Assembly: GCF_963678635.1 (NCBI RefSeq)
Contig: NC_087070.1
Span: 14,263,840-14,327,839, forward strand
Reading direction: 5' to 3'
DNA length: 64,000 nucleotides
Source of the DNA: Symsagittifera roscoffensis
Taxonomy: Eukaryota > Xenacoelomorpha > Acoela > Convolutidae
Below, piece by piece: positions 23,809-35,350 of the stretch (positions are counted from its first letter, which is position 1; the number at the start of each line of letters is the position of its first letter). Made by a program: the position numbers and the translations under genes. The notes under the pieces were generated by a model that had not been told where the DNA came from, made no database searches, and saw only the letters and a program-made list of their open reading frames with translations.

Positions 23809-23932
23809 CAAAATAACTTTCGACGAAATTTTTTATTTGTAACACATATATATTATTTTTTCTCGTGTCGAGTTGCGTGTTCTGATTGAAGAAACGTAAC
23901 CCGTATCGATTTTAATTGAAAAGGACTTAAAC
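23809..23932. other. 3' flank of RT gene / target of element G
   Basis: AT-rich, with TATATATTATTTTTT. No gene is seen. The last three bases before the LTR (AAC) recur right after the 3' LTR of element G at 53956-53958, a possible target-site duplication. Confidence 0.4.
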
Positions 23933-24836
23933 TGTGCCAGTCGGTCATATTTGGAAGTTTGACCTTGAGAGAAGCAAAAAGCACTTGATTATGGAGTGAA
24001 ATTTAATTTTTCAAAAATTCGAATGGAGCCTGTCATGCACGATTTTCTCGCGATAACTGAAAGTCAAAAAAGAGAAATCAGAACAATCGAGTGACAATCG
24101 CGGGAAAGTTGCAAGATAAATCAGTAGGAAATTGCCATTCGCAATTTCCGAGACAATAATAATCTAGAGTAGAGCTGTCCTATTTGAAATAGAAGACAGA
24201 GTGTTCCTGAGAACTGGACAATTATCCAACTGGTCAACTATTCGAACTGGACCAGAGTGAACCTTCGGTGGAAAGGTGGACAGCTTGAGTGTCCCAATGG
24301 TCCACATAAAACTGCATTCTAGAGTACAAACTTATTCCTGTTGTTGAAACTAGCAAACATTAAACTCATTTAGTTACACTATTTAATTCTTGAGTTTCTT
24401 ACCGACTTAAATACTCCCAATTCTTGAGCGTGCTACAATGTGAGTACCAATTTAAATTTCTAGAGTGTGTTCTATAATTGTTATGTTGAGGTAAGGCGAG
24501 TTTTAGGTTGATCCATCTGAAATGGATCAAAGTTCCACTGTCTAATAAAAAGTAACTTAACGGATTGTTCCGACCCGGTTTTTAACGGCGTTCATGTATT
24601 CTGGGTATCTAGAGACCTAAGTATGGGGACGTTCTTAATTCTAGAGTGGGGGGATATTTTAGTAGTAGCCTTTAAGCTGTAACGGGTCGTAGTCTCATGT
24701 CACAAACGAACCGAATTGGCTCCGACTGATTTGAGGTAGAAAAACACAAGAGATAGTGTCCCTGACTCTTAAGCCAATGGTTATAGGGCCTATTTTTCTT
24801 AAGCCTCATGTGTGACTGCAGTAGACGAATGTTACA
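23933..24836 (+). repeat. 5' LTR of element G
   Basis: 904 bp, TG...CA ends. It has an AATAAA at 24544-24549 in GTCTAATAAAAAGT, the likely poly(A) signal, which places R/U5 in the last ~300 bp. The last ~300 bp match 53671-53955 almost exactly, which supports pairing with the 3' LTR. Confidence 0.9.
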
Positions 24837-25334
24837 TAGTGTTTTCATGGCGCTCCTGGGTGTTTACGACATCAAGACTACGGAGTCGAACCCACTTGAG
24901 ACAGCTTCGGGCTGAATGCCCATTCTAGAGTACCGGTGGTACGGTTCGGCAGGAACGTGCAAACCTTCCGGTTGTACCGTGATAGCTTTTTAAGAAAACT
25001 CGAGAAAACTTCCTGGTACGCTCTCCGAACGAGGCTTAGCTAACCGAGTAAATGGGGGCAACTAGGGGGACAAAAACACGAGCAAAAAGACAAAAAGCAA
25101 AACAAAAACCAAAAAAGAATAGAAACAGGAACAAAAACCATAAAACGAAAAAAGACAGTGACTTTGACACCAGATTAGTTGGATCAAACCTTTATATTAA
25201 TTAAATAGTATACCCATACTGTTTTACAAGTTCGATCGTTTCGATCAACCTAGTAATTTAACCCAGTAACCTTAATAAAGTGCCCGAGTGTGGGGCGTTG
25301 TCAAGGGTTTTCAGATAGCTTGGAACTTAGCTGG

Positions 25335-25520
25335 ACAACAAGGAGACTTGACTGGAAGAGGTGACCAGCCGAGTGGGAAAGTGGTTCAGGAGCACTTGAG
25401 CTGAACCAATAGGAGACTCGACTGGAAGAGGTGACCGGCCGAGTGGGAAAGTGGTTCAGGAACACTTGAGCTGAACCAATAGGAGACTGGACTGGAACAG
25501 GTGACCAGTCGAGTGGGAAA
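25335..25520. repeat. Leader 68-70 bp tandem repeat, element G first unit
   Basis: Three near-identical units with GACTGGAAGAGGTGACC, GAGTGGGAAAGTGGTTCAGG and ACTTGAGCTGAACC. An almost identical block is at 29085-29270. Confidence 0.88.
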
Positions 25521-26389
25521 GCAGCCAAGAAGGATTTGGCAGTTCTCGAGTTCTCAAGTTGGGCAGAACGGGTATCGTTAAAATCCACATTACATTATAG
25601 GAGATAAGTGTAAAATTGGATAAGCGAAATCCCCCGGTTTTGAGGAACGTTTTTACTTAAGCAGGCCTGGAAACAGGTCTACGGTTTTCTCTTGAGAGGT
25701 TTAGCACCCGGCGCTTAAGGTAATTTTTAGGCTTAAGAAGGGGGGCTAGAAAGGGGGGAGGTTAGAAGGGGGGCTGGTTAAGTTAGAGGTTGGCGGTTGT
25801 AAATTGTAAAAAGGGGGAAAATTAGAGTAACTAATTAGTCGACATCGTTGACTTAGTTACATTAGACATTAACACGCGTTGGTAATAATAGGTGGATATC
25901 GAAATTTGAACTCGAGTTAAGGAAAGTACCCTGGTCGGATTGGTAGGGGGGAACGGACGTAGACAATTCTGGTGATACCCAATAAGATTATTAGTTGGGG
26001 GGAGGAAAACGCGTGGCAATTAGGTACCAGACAAATTTTTTTTCGACAAAAGGTAGACATTGGTCACCTTTGAATTTTAGGTGGGCTCATCTTTCCGTTT
26101 TTATTACTTTTTCTAGCTTGGATTTTTGTTGCATTTTGGTGAGGATTTGTGTTTATTTTTTATACGAACAGGTGATCACAAGATACCTGCGCACAGGTTT
26201 TGGTCTCAAGTTGCTTGGAACATTGAAAGAGAGGTAATTAAAAAGAAATAAGAAAAAGGGGGGTCAGAATTTGGCTTTTAAGAGAGGGTTTTTGGGAAAA
26301 ATTTACTAGAGCTTGAGTGGTGGTACAAGGTACAGTGAATCAAGAAGTCCCCATAACGAAGAAGAAAGATGTCCCACCGCTCAGACACT

Positions 26390-27000
26390 TGTCAACAGTC
26401 TTGGGACAGTGCCAAAGAAGTCTTGGGACAGAGCAGTCTGGGGACAGTCTTGGGACAGTGCAGTCCTGGACAGTGTTGGACCAGAACAGTCTTGATACAG
26501 TTTTGGGACAGTGGTCTTGGGACAGTGGTCTTGGGACAGTGGTCTTGGGACAGTGGTCTTGGGACAGTGGTCTTGGGACAGTGGTCTTGGGACAGTGGTC
26601 TTGGGACAGTGGACTTGGGACAAGGGTCTTGGGACAGGGTCTTGGGACAGTGGTCTTGGGACAGTGGTCTTGGGACAGTGGTCTTGGGACAGTGGTCTTG
26701 GGACAGTGGTCGTGGGACAAGGGTCTTGGGACAGGGTCTTGGGACAAGGGTCTTGGGACAATGGTCTTGGGACAGTGGTCTTGGGACAGTAGTCTTGGGA
26801 CAGTAGTCTTGGGACAGTAGTCTTGGGACACTAGCCTTGGGACAGTAGTCTTGGGACACTAGCCTTGGGACACTAGCCTTGGGACAGTAGTCTTGGGACA
26901 CTAGCCTTGGGACAGTAGTCTTGGGACAGTAGTCTTGGGACACTAGCCTTGGGACAGTAGTCTTGGGACACTAGTCTTGGGACACTGACGAAGTACTGGG
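26390..27000. repeat. Leader minisatellite, element G first unit (14-bp unit)
   Basis: About forty 14-bp units. The first half is dominated by CTTGGGACAGTGGT, the second by alternation of CTTGGGACAGTAGT and CTTGGGACACTAGC, so higher-order variation is present. All share TTGGGACA. Confidence 0.95.
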
Positions 27001-27341
27001 ACAGTACCGAACAGTCTTGGGACAGTAGAAAGAAGCCTGGGACGGTACAAAGAAGAGTAGGGACGGTAGTTGGAAGCCTTGGGACGGGATAAAAATTGAA
27101 GTAAAATTACAATAAGTGTCTTAAGACAGAATTAAGACAGAACAAGACTAATTGGAGCCCGGTACGGTTGAGACCACAAATAAAGAAAGTTTCTCGAAAT
27201 GTTTAGAAAGAGAACTGGAACAAGGTTTTTACCACGTTGCATATTTCTTTTAAATAATTTTTCCTCAAAAGATTTTTATTCTTAGATTAAGAATTGTGTA
27301 TATAGTAATATTGTAAATACGAGCAATTGTAAATAGAAATA

Positions 27342-28187
27342 ATGAGACGGAGTAGGGTACCGGTGCTAGAAAAAAGGTCAAGTGGATCAAACACGAAATA
27401 TAACTCGTCGCTGCGCGGAACGACATCAAGGGGCCCAGGCAAAACAAAAGATAACTTTTCAGTTAGCATGGTCAGCACGAGGAGTGGCACCGAGAGCAGG
27501 ACGCGAGAAGATGCGAGGGAAAAACAGGTGGAGCCCACAATCGAAATCGACCTAGAGACACCAGACCAGAGCGTAGATGAAGTGGAGAAAAAGACAACGG
27601 AATCCACACCGATGCCCCATATGGGAGATCAAAATCCAAAAACCGTGGAGTTTTCGCCGATAGACGCGTTGGAAGACACAACAGGCAATACCCGAGCAAC
27701 GGTGAAAGATGACTCTCAAGTAAAGAAGACATCTTTTACAGAAAAGTTGGCGATGATGGTCGGAATGAAATTGAAAGAGAACACGGCCGAGGAATCACAG
27801 ACTGGAAGAGCACGAACATTTGGGACAGTGAGCACGAAGGCGACAGAAGCCGACCCAATGGAAGAACAAGCCAGAACAGAAGAGGCAGCCGAAAACAAGA
27901 CAACGGCTGTTCATGAAACAGCTGCTCTTGAGCTTGGCGACCTGATGACAAAGCTAAATCAGATCGACAAAAAACTAAAGTATAGTGAGGAAGATAGAGA
28001 CTTAATAAAGAAAGAGTTGAAATACAACAAACACGAGTATCTGGACAGTTATTTTAACCTGGCTAAGGCGACAGACGAGAGACTCCAGCAGATGTCGGAC
28101 AAGGTAGATGCCACCAATGAAGAACGAGATAAGAACATCAAAAGAGACATGCAACAGTTGAAAAACCGATATGATGATGTCAACAGC
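27342..28187 (+). pseudogene. Gag of first unit, truncated
   Basis: The ATG at 27342 follows the leader. About 282 residues match gag of the second unit (31093 onward) nearly perfectly: MRRSRVPVLEKRS, IEIDLETPDQSVDEVEKK and a coiled coil with LMTKLNQIDKKLKYSEEDRD. At RYDDVNS the sequence switches to an LTR fragment, so capsid, nucleocapsid and pol are missing. A truncated protein with only the N-terminal and coiled-coil region could be made from the upstream LTR and might interfere with assembly; that is speculation. Confidence 0.88.
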
Positions 28188-28592
28188 CCCAATTTAAATG
28201 TGAGTCCCCAATTTAAATTTCTCGAGTGTGTTTTATGATTGTTATGTTGAGATAAGGCGAGTTTTAGGTTGATCCATCTGAAATGGATCAAAGTTCCACT
28301 GTCCATAAAAAGTAACTTAACGGATTGTTCCGACCCTGTTTTTAACGGCGTTCGTGTATTTTGGGTATTTTGAGACCTAAGTATGGGGACGTTCTTATTT
28401 TCTAGAGTGGGGGATATTTTCGTAGTAGCCTTTAAGCTGTGACGGGTTCTTGTCTCGTGTCGCAAGCGAACCGAATTGGCTCCGAGCGTTCGAGGTACAA
28501 AAACACAAGAGATAGTGTCCCTGACTCTAGCCAATGGTTATAGGACCTATTTTTTTTAACCTCATATGTGACTTAAGTAGGCGACTGTTACA
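28188..28592 (+). repeat. Internal partial LTR, plus orientation
   Basis: It starts within U3 (CCCAATTTAAAT...) and runs to the LTR end GCGACTGTTACA. It has a small internal repetition of CCCCAATTTAAAT. It differs clearly from the outer LTR at 23933-24836, being closer to the LTRs of copies I and II, although the following leader is almost identical to the first leader. So it came from recombination with another copy and not from simple duplication. Confidence 0.85.
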
Positions 28593-29084
28593 TAGTTTTT
28601 TTATGGCGCTCCTGGGTGTTTACGACATCAAGACTACGGAGTCGAACCCACTTGAGACAGCTTCGGGCTGAATGCCCATTCTAGAGTACCGGTGGTACGG
28701 TTCGGCAGGAACGTGCAAACCTTCCGGTTGTACCGTGATAGCTTTTTAATAAAACTCGAGAAAACTTCCTGGTACGCTCTCCGAACGAGGCTTAGCTAAC
28801 CGAGTAAAGGGGGGCAACTAGGGGGACAAAAACACGAGCAAAAAGACAAAAAGCAAAACAAAAACCAAAAAAGAATAGAAACAGGAACAAAAACCATAAA
28901 ACGAAAAAAGACAGTGACTTTGACACCAGATTAGTTGGATCAAACCTTTATATTAATTAAATAGTATACCCATACTGTTTTACAAGTTCGATCGTTTCGA
29001 TCAACCTAGTAATTTAACCCAGTAACCTTAATAAAGTGCCCGAGTGTGGGGTGTTGTCAAGGGTTTTCAGATAGCTTGGAACTT

Positions 29085-29270
29085 AGCTGGACAACAAGGA
29101 GACTTGACTGGAAGAGGTGACCAGCCGAGTGGGAAAGTGGTTCAGGAGCACTTGAGCTGAACCAATAGGAGACTCGACTGGAAGAGGTGACCGGCCGAGT
29201 GGGAAAGTGGTTCAGGAACACTTGAGCTGAACCAATAGGAGACTGGACTGGAACAGGTGACCAGTCGAGT
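29085..29270. repeat. Leader 68-70 bp tandem repeat, element G second unit
   Basis: Three units, essentially identical to 25335-25520. Confidence 0.88.
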
Positions 29271-30139
29271 GGGAAAGCAGCCAAGAAGGATTTGGCAGTT
29301 CTCGAGTTCTCAAGTTGGGCAGAACGGGTATCGTTAAAATCCATATTACATTATAGGAGATAAGTGTAAAAATGGATAAGCGAAATCCCCCGGTTTTGAG
29401 GAACGTTTTTACTTAAGCAGGCCTGGAAACAGGTCTACGGTTTTCTCTTGAGAGGTTTAGCACCCGGCGCTAAAGGTAATTTTTAGGCTTAAGAAGGGGG
29501 GCTAGAAAGGGGGGAGGTTAGAAGGGGGGCTGGTTAAGTTAGAGGTTGGCGGTTGTAAATTGTAAAAAGGGGGAAAATTAGAGTAACTAATTAGTCGACA
29601 TCGTTGACTTAGTTACATTAGACATTAACACGCGTTGGTAATAATAGGTGGATATCGAAATTTGAACTCGAGTTAAGGAAAGTACCCTGGTCGGATTGGT
29701 AGGGGGGAACGGACGTAGACAATTCTGGTGATACCCAATAAGATTATTAGTTGGGGGGAGGAAAACGCGTGGCAATCAGGTACCAGACAAATTTTTTTTC
29801 GACAAAAGGTAGACATTGGTCACCTTTGAATTTTAGGTGGGCTCATCTTTCCGTTTTTATTACTTTTTCTAGCTTGGATTTTTGTTGCATTTTGGTGAGG
29901 ATTTGTGTTTAGTTTTTATACGAACAGGTGATCACAAGATACCTGCGCACAGGTTTTGGTCTCAAGTTGCTTGGAACATTGAAAGAGAGGTAATTAAAAA
30001 GAAATAAGAAAAAGGCATTTGGCTTTTAAGAGAGGGTTTTTGGGAAAATTTTACTAGAGCTTGAGTGGTGGTACAAGGTACAGTGAATCAAGAAGTCCCC
30101 ATAACGAAGAAGAAAGAGGTCCCACCGCTCAGACACTTG

Positions 30140-30750
30140 TCAACAGTCTTGGGACAGTGCCAAAGAAGTCTTGGGACAGAGCAGTCTGGGGACAGTCTTG
30201 GGACAGTGCAGTCCTGGACAGTGTTGGACCAGAACAGTCTTGATACAGTCTTGGGACAGTGGTCTTGGGACAGTGGTATTGGGACAGTGGTCTTGGGACA
30301 GTGGTCTTGGGACAGTGGTCTTGGGACAGTGGTCTTGGGACAGTGGTCTTGGGACAAGGGTCTTGGGACAGGGTCTTGGGACAGTGGTCTTGGGACAGTG
30401 GTCTTGGGACAGTGGTCTTGGGACAGTGGTCTTGGGACAGTGGTCTTGGGACAGTGGTCTTGGGACAGTGGTCTTGGGACAAGGGTCTTGGGACAGGGTC
30501 TTGGGACAAGGGTCTTGGGACAGTGGTCTTGGGACAGTAGTCTTGGGACACTAGCCTTGGGACAGTAGTCTTGGGACAGTAGTCTTGGGACACTAGCCTT
30601 GGGACAGTAGTCTTGGGACACTAGCCTTGGGACACTAGCCTTGGGACAGTAGTCTTGGGACACTAGCCTTGGGACAGTAGTCTTGGGACAGTAGTCTTGG
30701 GACACTAGCCTTGGGACAGTAGTCTTGGGACACTAGTCTTGGGACACTGA
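30140..30750. repeat. Leader minisatellite, element G second unit (14-bp unit)
   Basis: About forty 14-bp units CTTGGGACAGTGGT, CTTGGGACAGTAGT and CTTGGGACACTAGC. The unit order resembles 26390-27000 but differs in details, as expected from replication slippage or unequal exchange after the duplication. Confidence 0.95.
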
Positions 30751-31092
30751 CGAAGTACTGGGACAGTACCGAACAGTCTTGGGACAGTAGAAAGAAGCCT
30801 GGGACGGTACAAAGAAGAGTAGGGACGGTAGTTGGAAGTCTTGGGACGGTATAAAAATTGAAGTAAAATTACAATAAGTGTTTTAAGACAGAACAAGACT
30901 AATTGGAGCCCGGTACGGTTGAGACCACAAATAAAGAAAGTTTCTCGAAATGTTTAGAAAGAGAACTGGAACAAGGTTTTTACCACGTTGCATATTTCTT
31001 TTAAATAATTTTTCCTCAAAAGATTTTTATTCTTAGATTAAGAATTGTGTATATAGTAATATTGTAAATACGAGCAATTGTAAATAGAAATA

Positions 31093-33620
31093 ATGAGACG
31101 GAGTAGGGTACCGGTGCTAGAAAAAAGGTCAAGTGGATCAAACACGAAATATAACTCGTCGCTGCGCGGAACGACATCAAGGGGCCCAGGCAAAACAAAA
31201 GATAACTTTTCAGTTAGCATGGTCAGCACGAGGAGTGGCACCGAGAGCAAGACGCGAGAAGATGCGAGGGAAAAACAGGTGGAGCCCACAATCGAAATCG
31301 ACCTAGAGACACCAGACCAGAGCGTAGATGAAGTGGAGAAAAAGACAACGGAATCCACACCGATGCCCCATATGGAAGATCAAAATCCAAAAACCGTGGA
31401 GTTTTCGCCGATAGACGCGTTGGAAGACACAACAGGCAATACCCGAGCAACGGTGAAAGATGACTCTCAAGTAAAGAAGACATCTTTTACAGAAAAGTTG
31501 GCGATGATGGTCGGAATGAAATTGAAAGAGAACACGGCCGAGGAATCACAGACTGGAAGAGCACGAACATTTGGGACAGTGAGCACGAAGGCGACAGAAG
31601 CCGACCCAAAGGAAGAACAAGCCAGAACAGAAGAGGCAGCCGAAAACAAAACAACAGCTGTTCATGAAACAGCTGCTCTTGAGCTTGGCGACCTGATGAC
31701 AAAGCTAAATAAGATCGACAAAAAACTAAAGTATAGTGAGGAAGATAGAGACTTAATAAAGAAAGAGTTAAAATACAACAAACACGAGTATCTGGACAGT
31801 TATTTTAACCTGGCTAAAGCGACAGACGAGAGACTCCAGCAGATGTCGGACAAGGTAGATGCCACCAATGAAGAACGAGATAAGAACATCAAAAGAGACA
31901 TGCAACAGTTGAAAAACCGATATGATGATGTCAACAGCCAATTAGGTAGCCTGGAAAAGAGAATGGACACAATGAACAGGAATCAGGCCGAAAGTTCGTG
32001 TGCAATACAGGCGAAGTTGGATGCAATCTTGAGAAATTCAACCTCACAAGAAAGACCGGCAGCGGATCGCACGCAAGGCACCAGAGTTGACTTTGTGGAA
32101 CCACAAAGGAACAAACGGCAATCGACACCGTTGCCTTTAAACCGGGATGCGGTAAGCATAGCACCAACGGCTGCTAAAACAATCATGAAAAGTGGGACAT
32201 CAAACACAACGAGTGGTCCGGGGGACTCAACAGCTAGCAGCAACGCAGGTCCGGATGCAATGACGTGGGCAAGCACTTGGGAGATGATGAACAGGACTCT
32301 AGAGGCCTTCGCCACGAGGAAAACTGACTCGAGCGATAGGAGAGACGGAAAATCAAGAAAAACTTTCAAAAAGACAATTCAAAGACGACTCCGATGGATG
32401 CATTGATACGTGGGTGGAAGTGATGAGATTACATCTAGAGCAAGATAACTTAAATGATGAAAGGCAAGCATGCACAGCCATACTCAGCAACCTGGAAGGC
32501 ACGGCATTAAAATGCGTGGTTGCAAAGAAAGAAGAAGAACGCGATACCGCGGACAAAATCTTCGAAATATTGCTGAATCGATTCGGATCAGGCATGAAGG
32601 GTCATCAAGCGATGATGCGATTTGAAAAGAGAAGACAGAGGGACGATTAGTCAATTGATCGATTCCTGGATGATCTTGAGAGCTTGAGGAGAAGGCGTGA
32701 TCCCGAGGAATCAAAAAACAGAAGGAATTTCAGCATCGCCTCGAAGTTTATCGATGGGGTAAAGAGTGACGACTTGAGAACAATGCTGGCAACGTACTAT
32801 ACACTTTCGAAAAATAATGCACCAACTCCAGAGGAGATGAGACAAAAGTCAAGGGAGTACATGTCAATGAAACCGAAGAAGTATCACTACTCAGAAAATA
32901 GAAACATGCAGGGAGGAAGTCAACCACAGAGGTCGTCGTGGTTCAAGCCTAGAGATGATATGGACAAACGTAGGTCATGCGCAAATTGCGGATCAGCGGA
33001 TCATCACGTGGCGGATTGCACGACGTACAAACAGGGCATTAGTCAATTGATCGGTTCCTAGATGACCTTGAGAGCTTGAGAAGAAGGAGTGACCCAGAGG
33101 AGTCGACAAACAGAAGAAACTTTAGCATTGCCTCGAAGTTCATTGATGGGGTAAAAAGTGATGACTTAAGGACAATGTTAGCAACATACTACACATTGTC
33201 GAAAGACAGCGCACCAACCCCAGAAGAAATGAGACAGAAATCAAGGGAATACATGCTGATGAAGCCCAAGAAATACTCATATTCAGAAAACAGGAACACG
33301 CAAGGGGGAGGCCAACCCCAGAGGTCATCATGGTACAAACCTAGAGATGATATGGACAAGCGCAGATCATGCGCGAACTGCGGGTCGGCGGATCACCACG
33401 TGGCTGACTGCACAACATACAAACAAGGCATGAAGAGCCTAGGATACGCACCGGATGAGGAAGACATGAGCCAGATGGAGGAACACGAGTACTATAATGG
33501 CTTAATCATCAAGATGCTTCTTCTGTAACCAGGAGGGGCACTTCAGAATGGATTGTCCCTTGTTCTGGGAAGCGGTCAAGGACCAGAGTCACCCCAAACA
33601 TAAGTTGGCATTAGCGGCGG
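31093..33620 (+). pseudogene. Gag of element G (full length but broken, with internal duplication)
   Basis: The ATG at 31093 opens 437 residues: N-terminal region with IEIDLETPDQSVDE, coiled coil (about residues 200-300) and the front of the capsid-like part. Deletion near 32370-32400 shifts the frame to 32414-32650, where TAG (32648-32650) stops it. Then come two versions of the same ~395 bp capsid/knuckle segment (32645-33039 and 33040 onward), each with CANCGSADHHVADC. An 11-base loss near 33515 shifts the frame before the second knuckle CFFCNQEGHFRMDC. As written, no full Gag can be made. Confidence 0.87.
32645..33440 (+). repeat. ~395-bp duplicated segment within gag
   Basis: Both segments begin ATTAGTCAATTGATCG. 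The first encodes the variant of copy I (SKNNAPTPEEMRQKS, EYMSMKPKKYHYSENRNMQGG), the second the variant of copy II (SKDSAPTPEEMRQKS, EYMLMKPKKYSYSENRNTQGG). The two differ at many synonymous sites, so this is a mosaic of two lineages and not a plain duplication. Confidence 0.85.
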
Positions 33621-35350
33621 TGCAGAATCAGCGGAACAGGCAAAACGAGTTTGAATCGAGGAACTTAGGAGCACCAAGCACGGAATTGCCGACGAAGACA
33701 GTGAAAGCTGTAACACATGTTAATGGTGCGATAGAATCCGCGGCCGGGAACTCTCTAGAGATAAATTATGAGAAAGCGGCGACGGAAGCAATTGCCAAAG
33801 TGAAACAGGATCTGGCTGCGAAAGAAATAGAGCAACGACTAAAGCTGGAGATCGAAAGACAGAATTTTTACGAAGCATTAACCGGATCGAACCAAACACC
33901 AGAGGCTGTACCGGGCTCAAAAAAGACCGGGAATTGTAACACTGTAAAAATGGTGACGGGAAAGCCATTCGGCATATCGAAAATCGGGGCTAGAATAATG
34001 TCGATAATCACAGTGGGCGGCCACGAGGTAACCAGAAACTTGAGCGAACCGAGCGACCAGACAATAATGCACATTGACGTGTACGCAGATTACTTGAGTT
34101 GTATAAGCCCACAAACGACTTCAAGAGCGTTGAGAGCACTACTCACGAGAGGGGGCAGCAAGTCGGTACGTGTTGATAACAGGTATACTGAAGCTTATGG
34201 TCCACACGAGGTGATGCTAAATATAGATGGGATCAACATCTATACCAAGACAATGATAACATGTGACGAAGACCTAATTGGGCAAATCTACGTAGGGAAA
34301 GAAGAGTTGAAAGTGAGATCGATTGGACACTGAGCCATGCTTGAAGAAGATGCAATGCACATCGTGACAGAGGCAGATGCGACAGGGCACGTGCTAGATA
34401 TAAGTGGCAAAAAGACTCAGTTGCGTGGGTTACTTGATACGGGAGCAGTCTTGAGCGTCATACCAATCGAAACTTGGGAAAGAATGGGCTTTGACAAAGG
34501 TGACTTGATAGACTCGAGAATACGGCTGTCAGCTGCAAACAAAGGGGCCCTTCGGGTGCTGGGCAGGACGCCGATATTAGCCCTCAATTTGGGGGAACGT
34601 AACCTGTGGATGAGCTTTCTCGTGGTAGAAAACCTAGATGAATCTGACCAATTCATTTTGGGCAGAGACTTCATCAGGAATTTCGACGTAACGATTGATC
34701 TAAATAACTTAATGTTCAGGATACGGAACCCGGATAGGAGGTACGCAATCAAACCGGTAAACTTGATAATAGCAAATGAAAACAAAGCACCGGTATTCTT
34801 GAGTAGGAGGGTGAGGCTAAAAGCGAATGAAGCGGCAATCGTAGGCTTGAGGATGAAAAATTACAATGAACTAAGTGACAACAAGCAAGTGTGTATAGTT
34901 CCGAATCCTAATAGTCAAAGTGCTGCTGTTTTAGGAAGATCCTTCTCGATAACGAAGAGCGGCCTCTGCGTCAGTGTCTTGTTGAATACCCTTGATATAC
35001 CGATCACGATACAGAGAGGGAGGAAACTGGGATATGCTTTACCGGTTAAAACTCGATATGAAACGATCGAGAACTCAAAACAAAATGAAGTTGTTGATTG
35101 TCCCAATCATAGGGACAAAATTTGTATCTTGAGACGACTGCAGAAAATAAAAGAGTCTTCAGGTCTTATTAAATCACTTAAGTCAGAAACGGATGATGGG
35201 CTGTCGAGCTGTTCAAACTTTCCAGAGCGACCCACACTAGATGAAATGCAAACTGATAAACCGGTTCTGCCGGAGATTGAACATTTGAGGGGCAAACTGA
35301 AAGATGAACAGCTCGAAGCCATCAAGGACGTACTAGAGCGGAACGAGGAA
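33548..35350 (+). pseudogene. Gag-pol linker and retropepsin-like protease, element G
   Basis: 33548-34333 encodes the end of gag and a linker, then an in-frame TGA (34331-34333, a Cys codon in copy I) and the protease. The active site is LLDTGAVLSVIP (DTGA, the aspartic protease motif) and the second motif FILGRDFIRNFDV. This is the better preserved protease of the two. The same frame runs on into RT. The linker contains AAKEIEQRLKLEIERQ, a predicted helix. Function: processing of Gag-Pol. Confidence 0.82.

Larger units (their letters stand above)
24837..27341 (+). other. First 5' leader of element G
   Basis: Non-coding. Thirteen bases after the LTR comes TGGCGCTCCTGGGTG, a candidate primer-binding site because it starts with TGG; it is conserved at 28603 and, inverted, at copies I and II. 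Further on are GGAGTCGAACC (complement of a tRNA T-arm/B-box), poly-A-rich sequence, the 68-70 bp repeats, G-rich tracts (25735-25815) and the minisatellite. It is more than 98% identical by eye to 28593-31092. Confidence 0.75.
28593..31092 (+). other. Second 5' leader of element G
   Basis: Near-identical duplicate of 24837-27341, with the same candidate primer-binding area, 68-70 bp repeats and minisatellite. Scattered single-base differences exist (for example GGGGTGTTG for GGGGCGTTG), and the minisatellite has a different order of unit variants. Confidence 0.8.

Noticed and set aside
26390-27000. CRISPR array
   Set aside because: Units are contiguous 14- or 21-mers without unique spacers, and the context is eukaryotic retroelement DNA.
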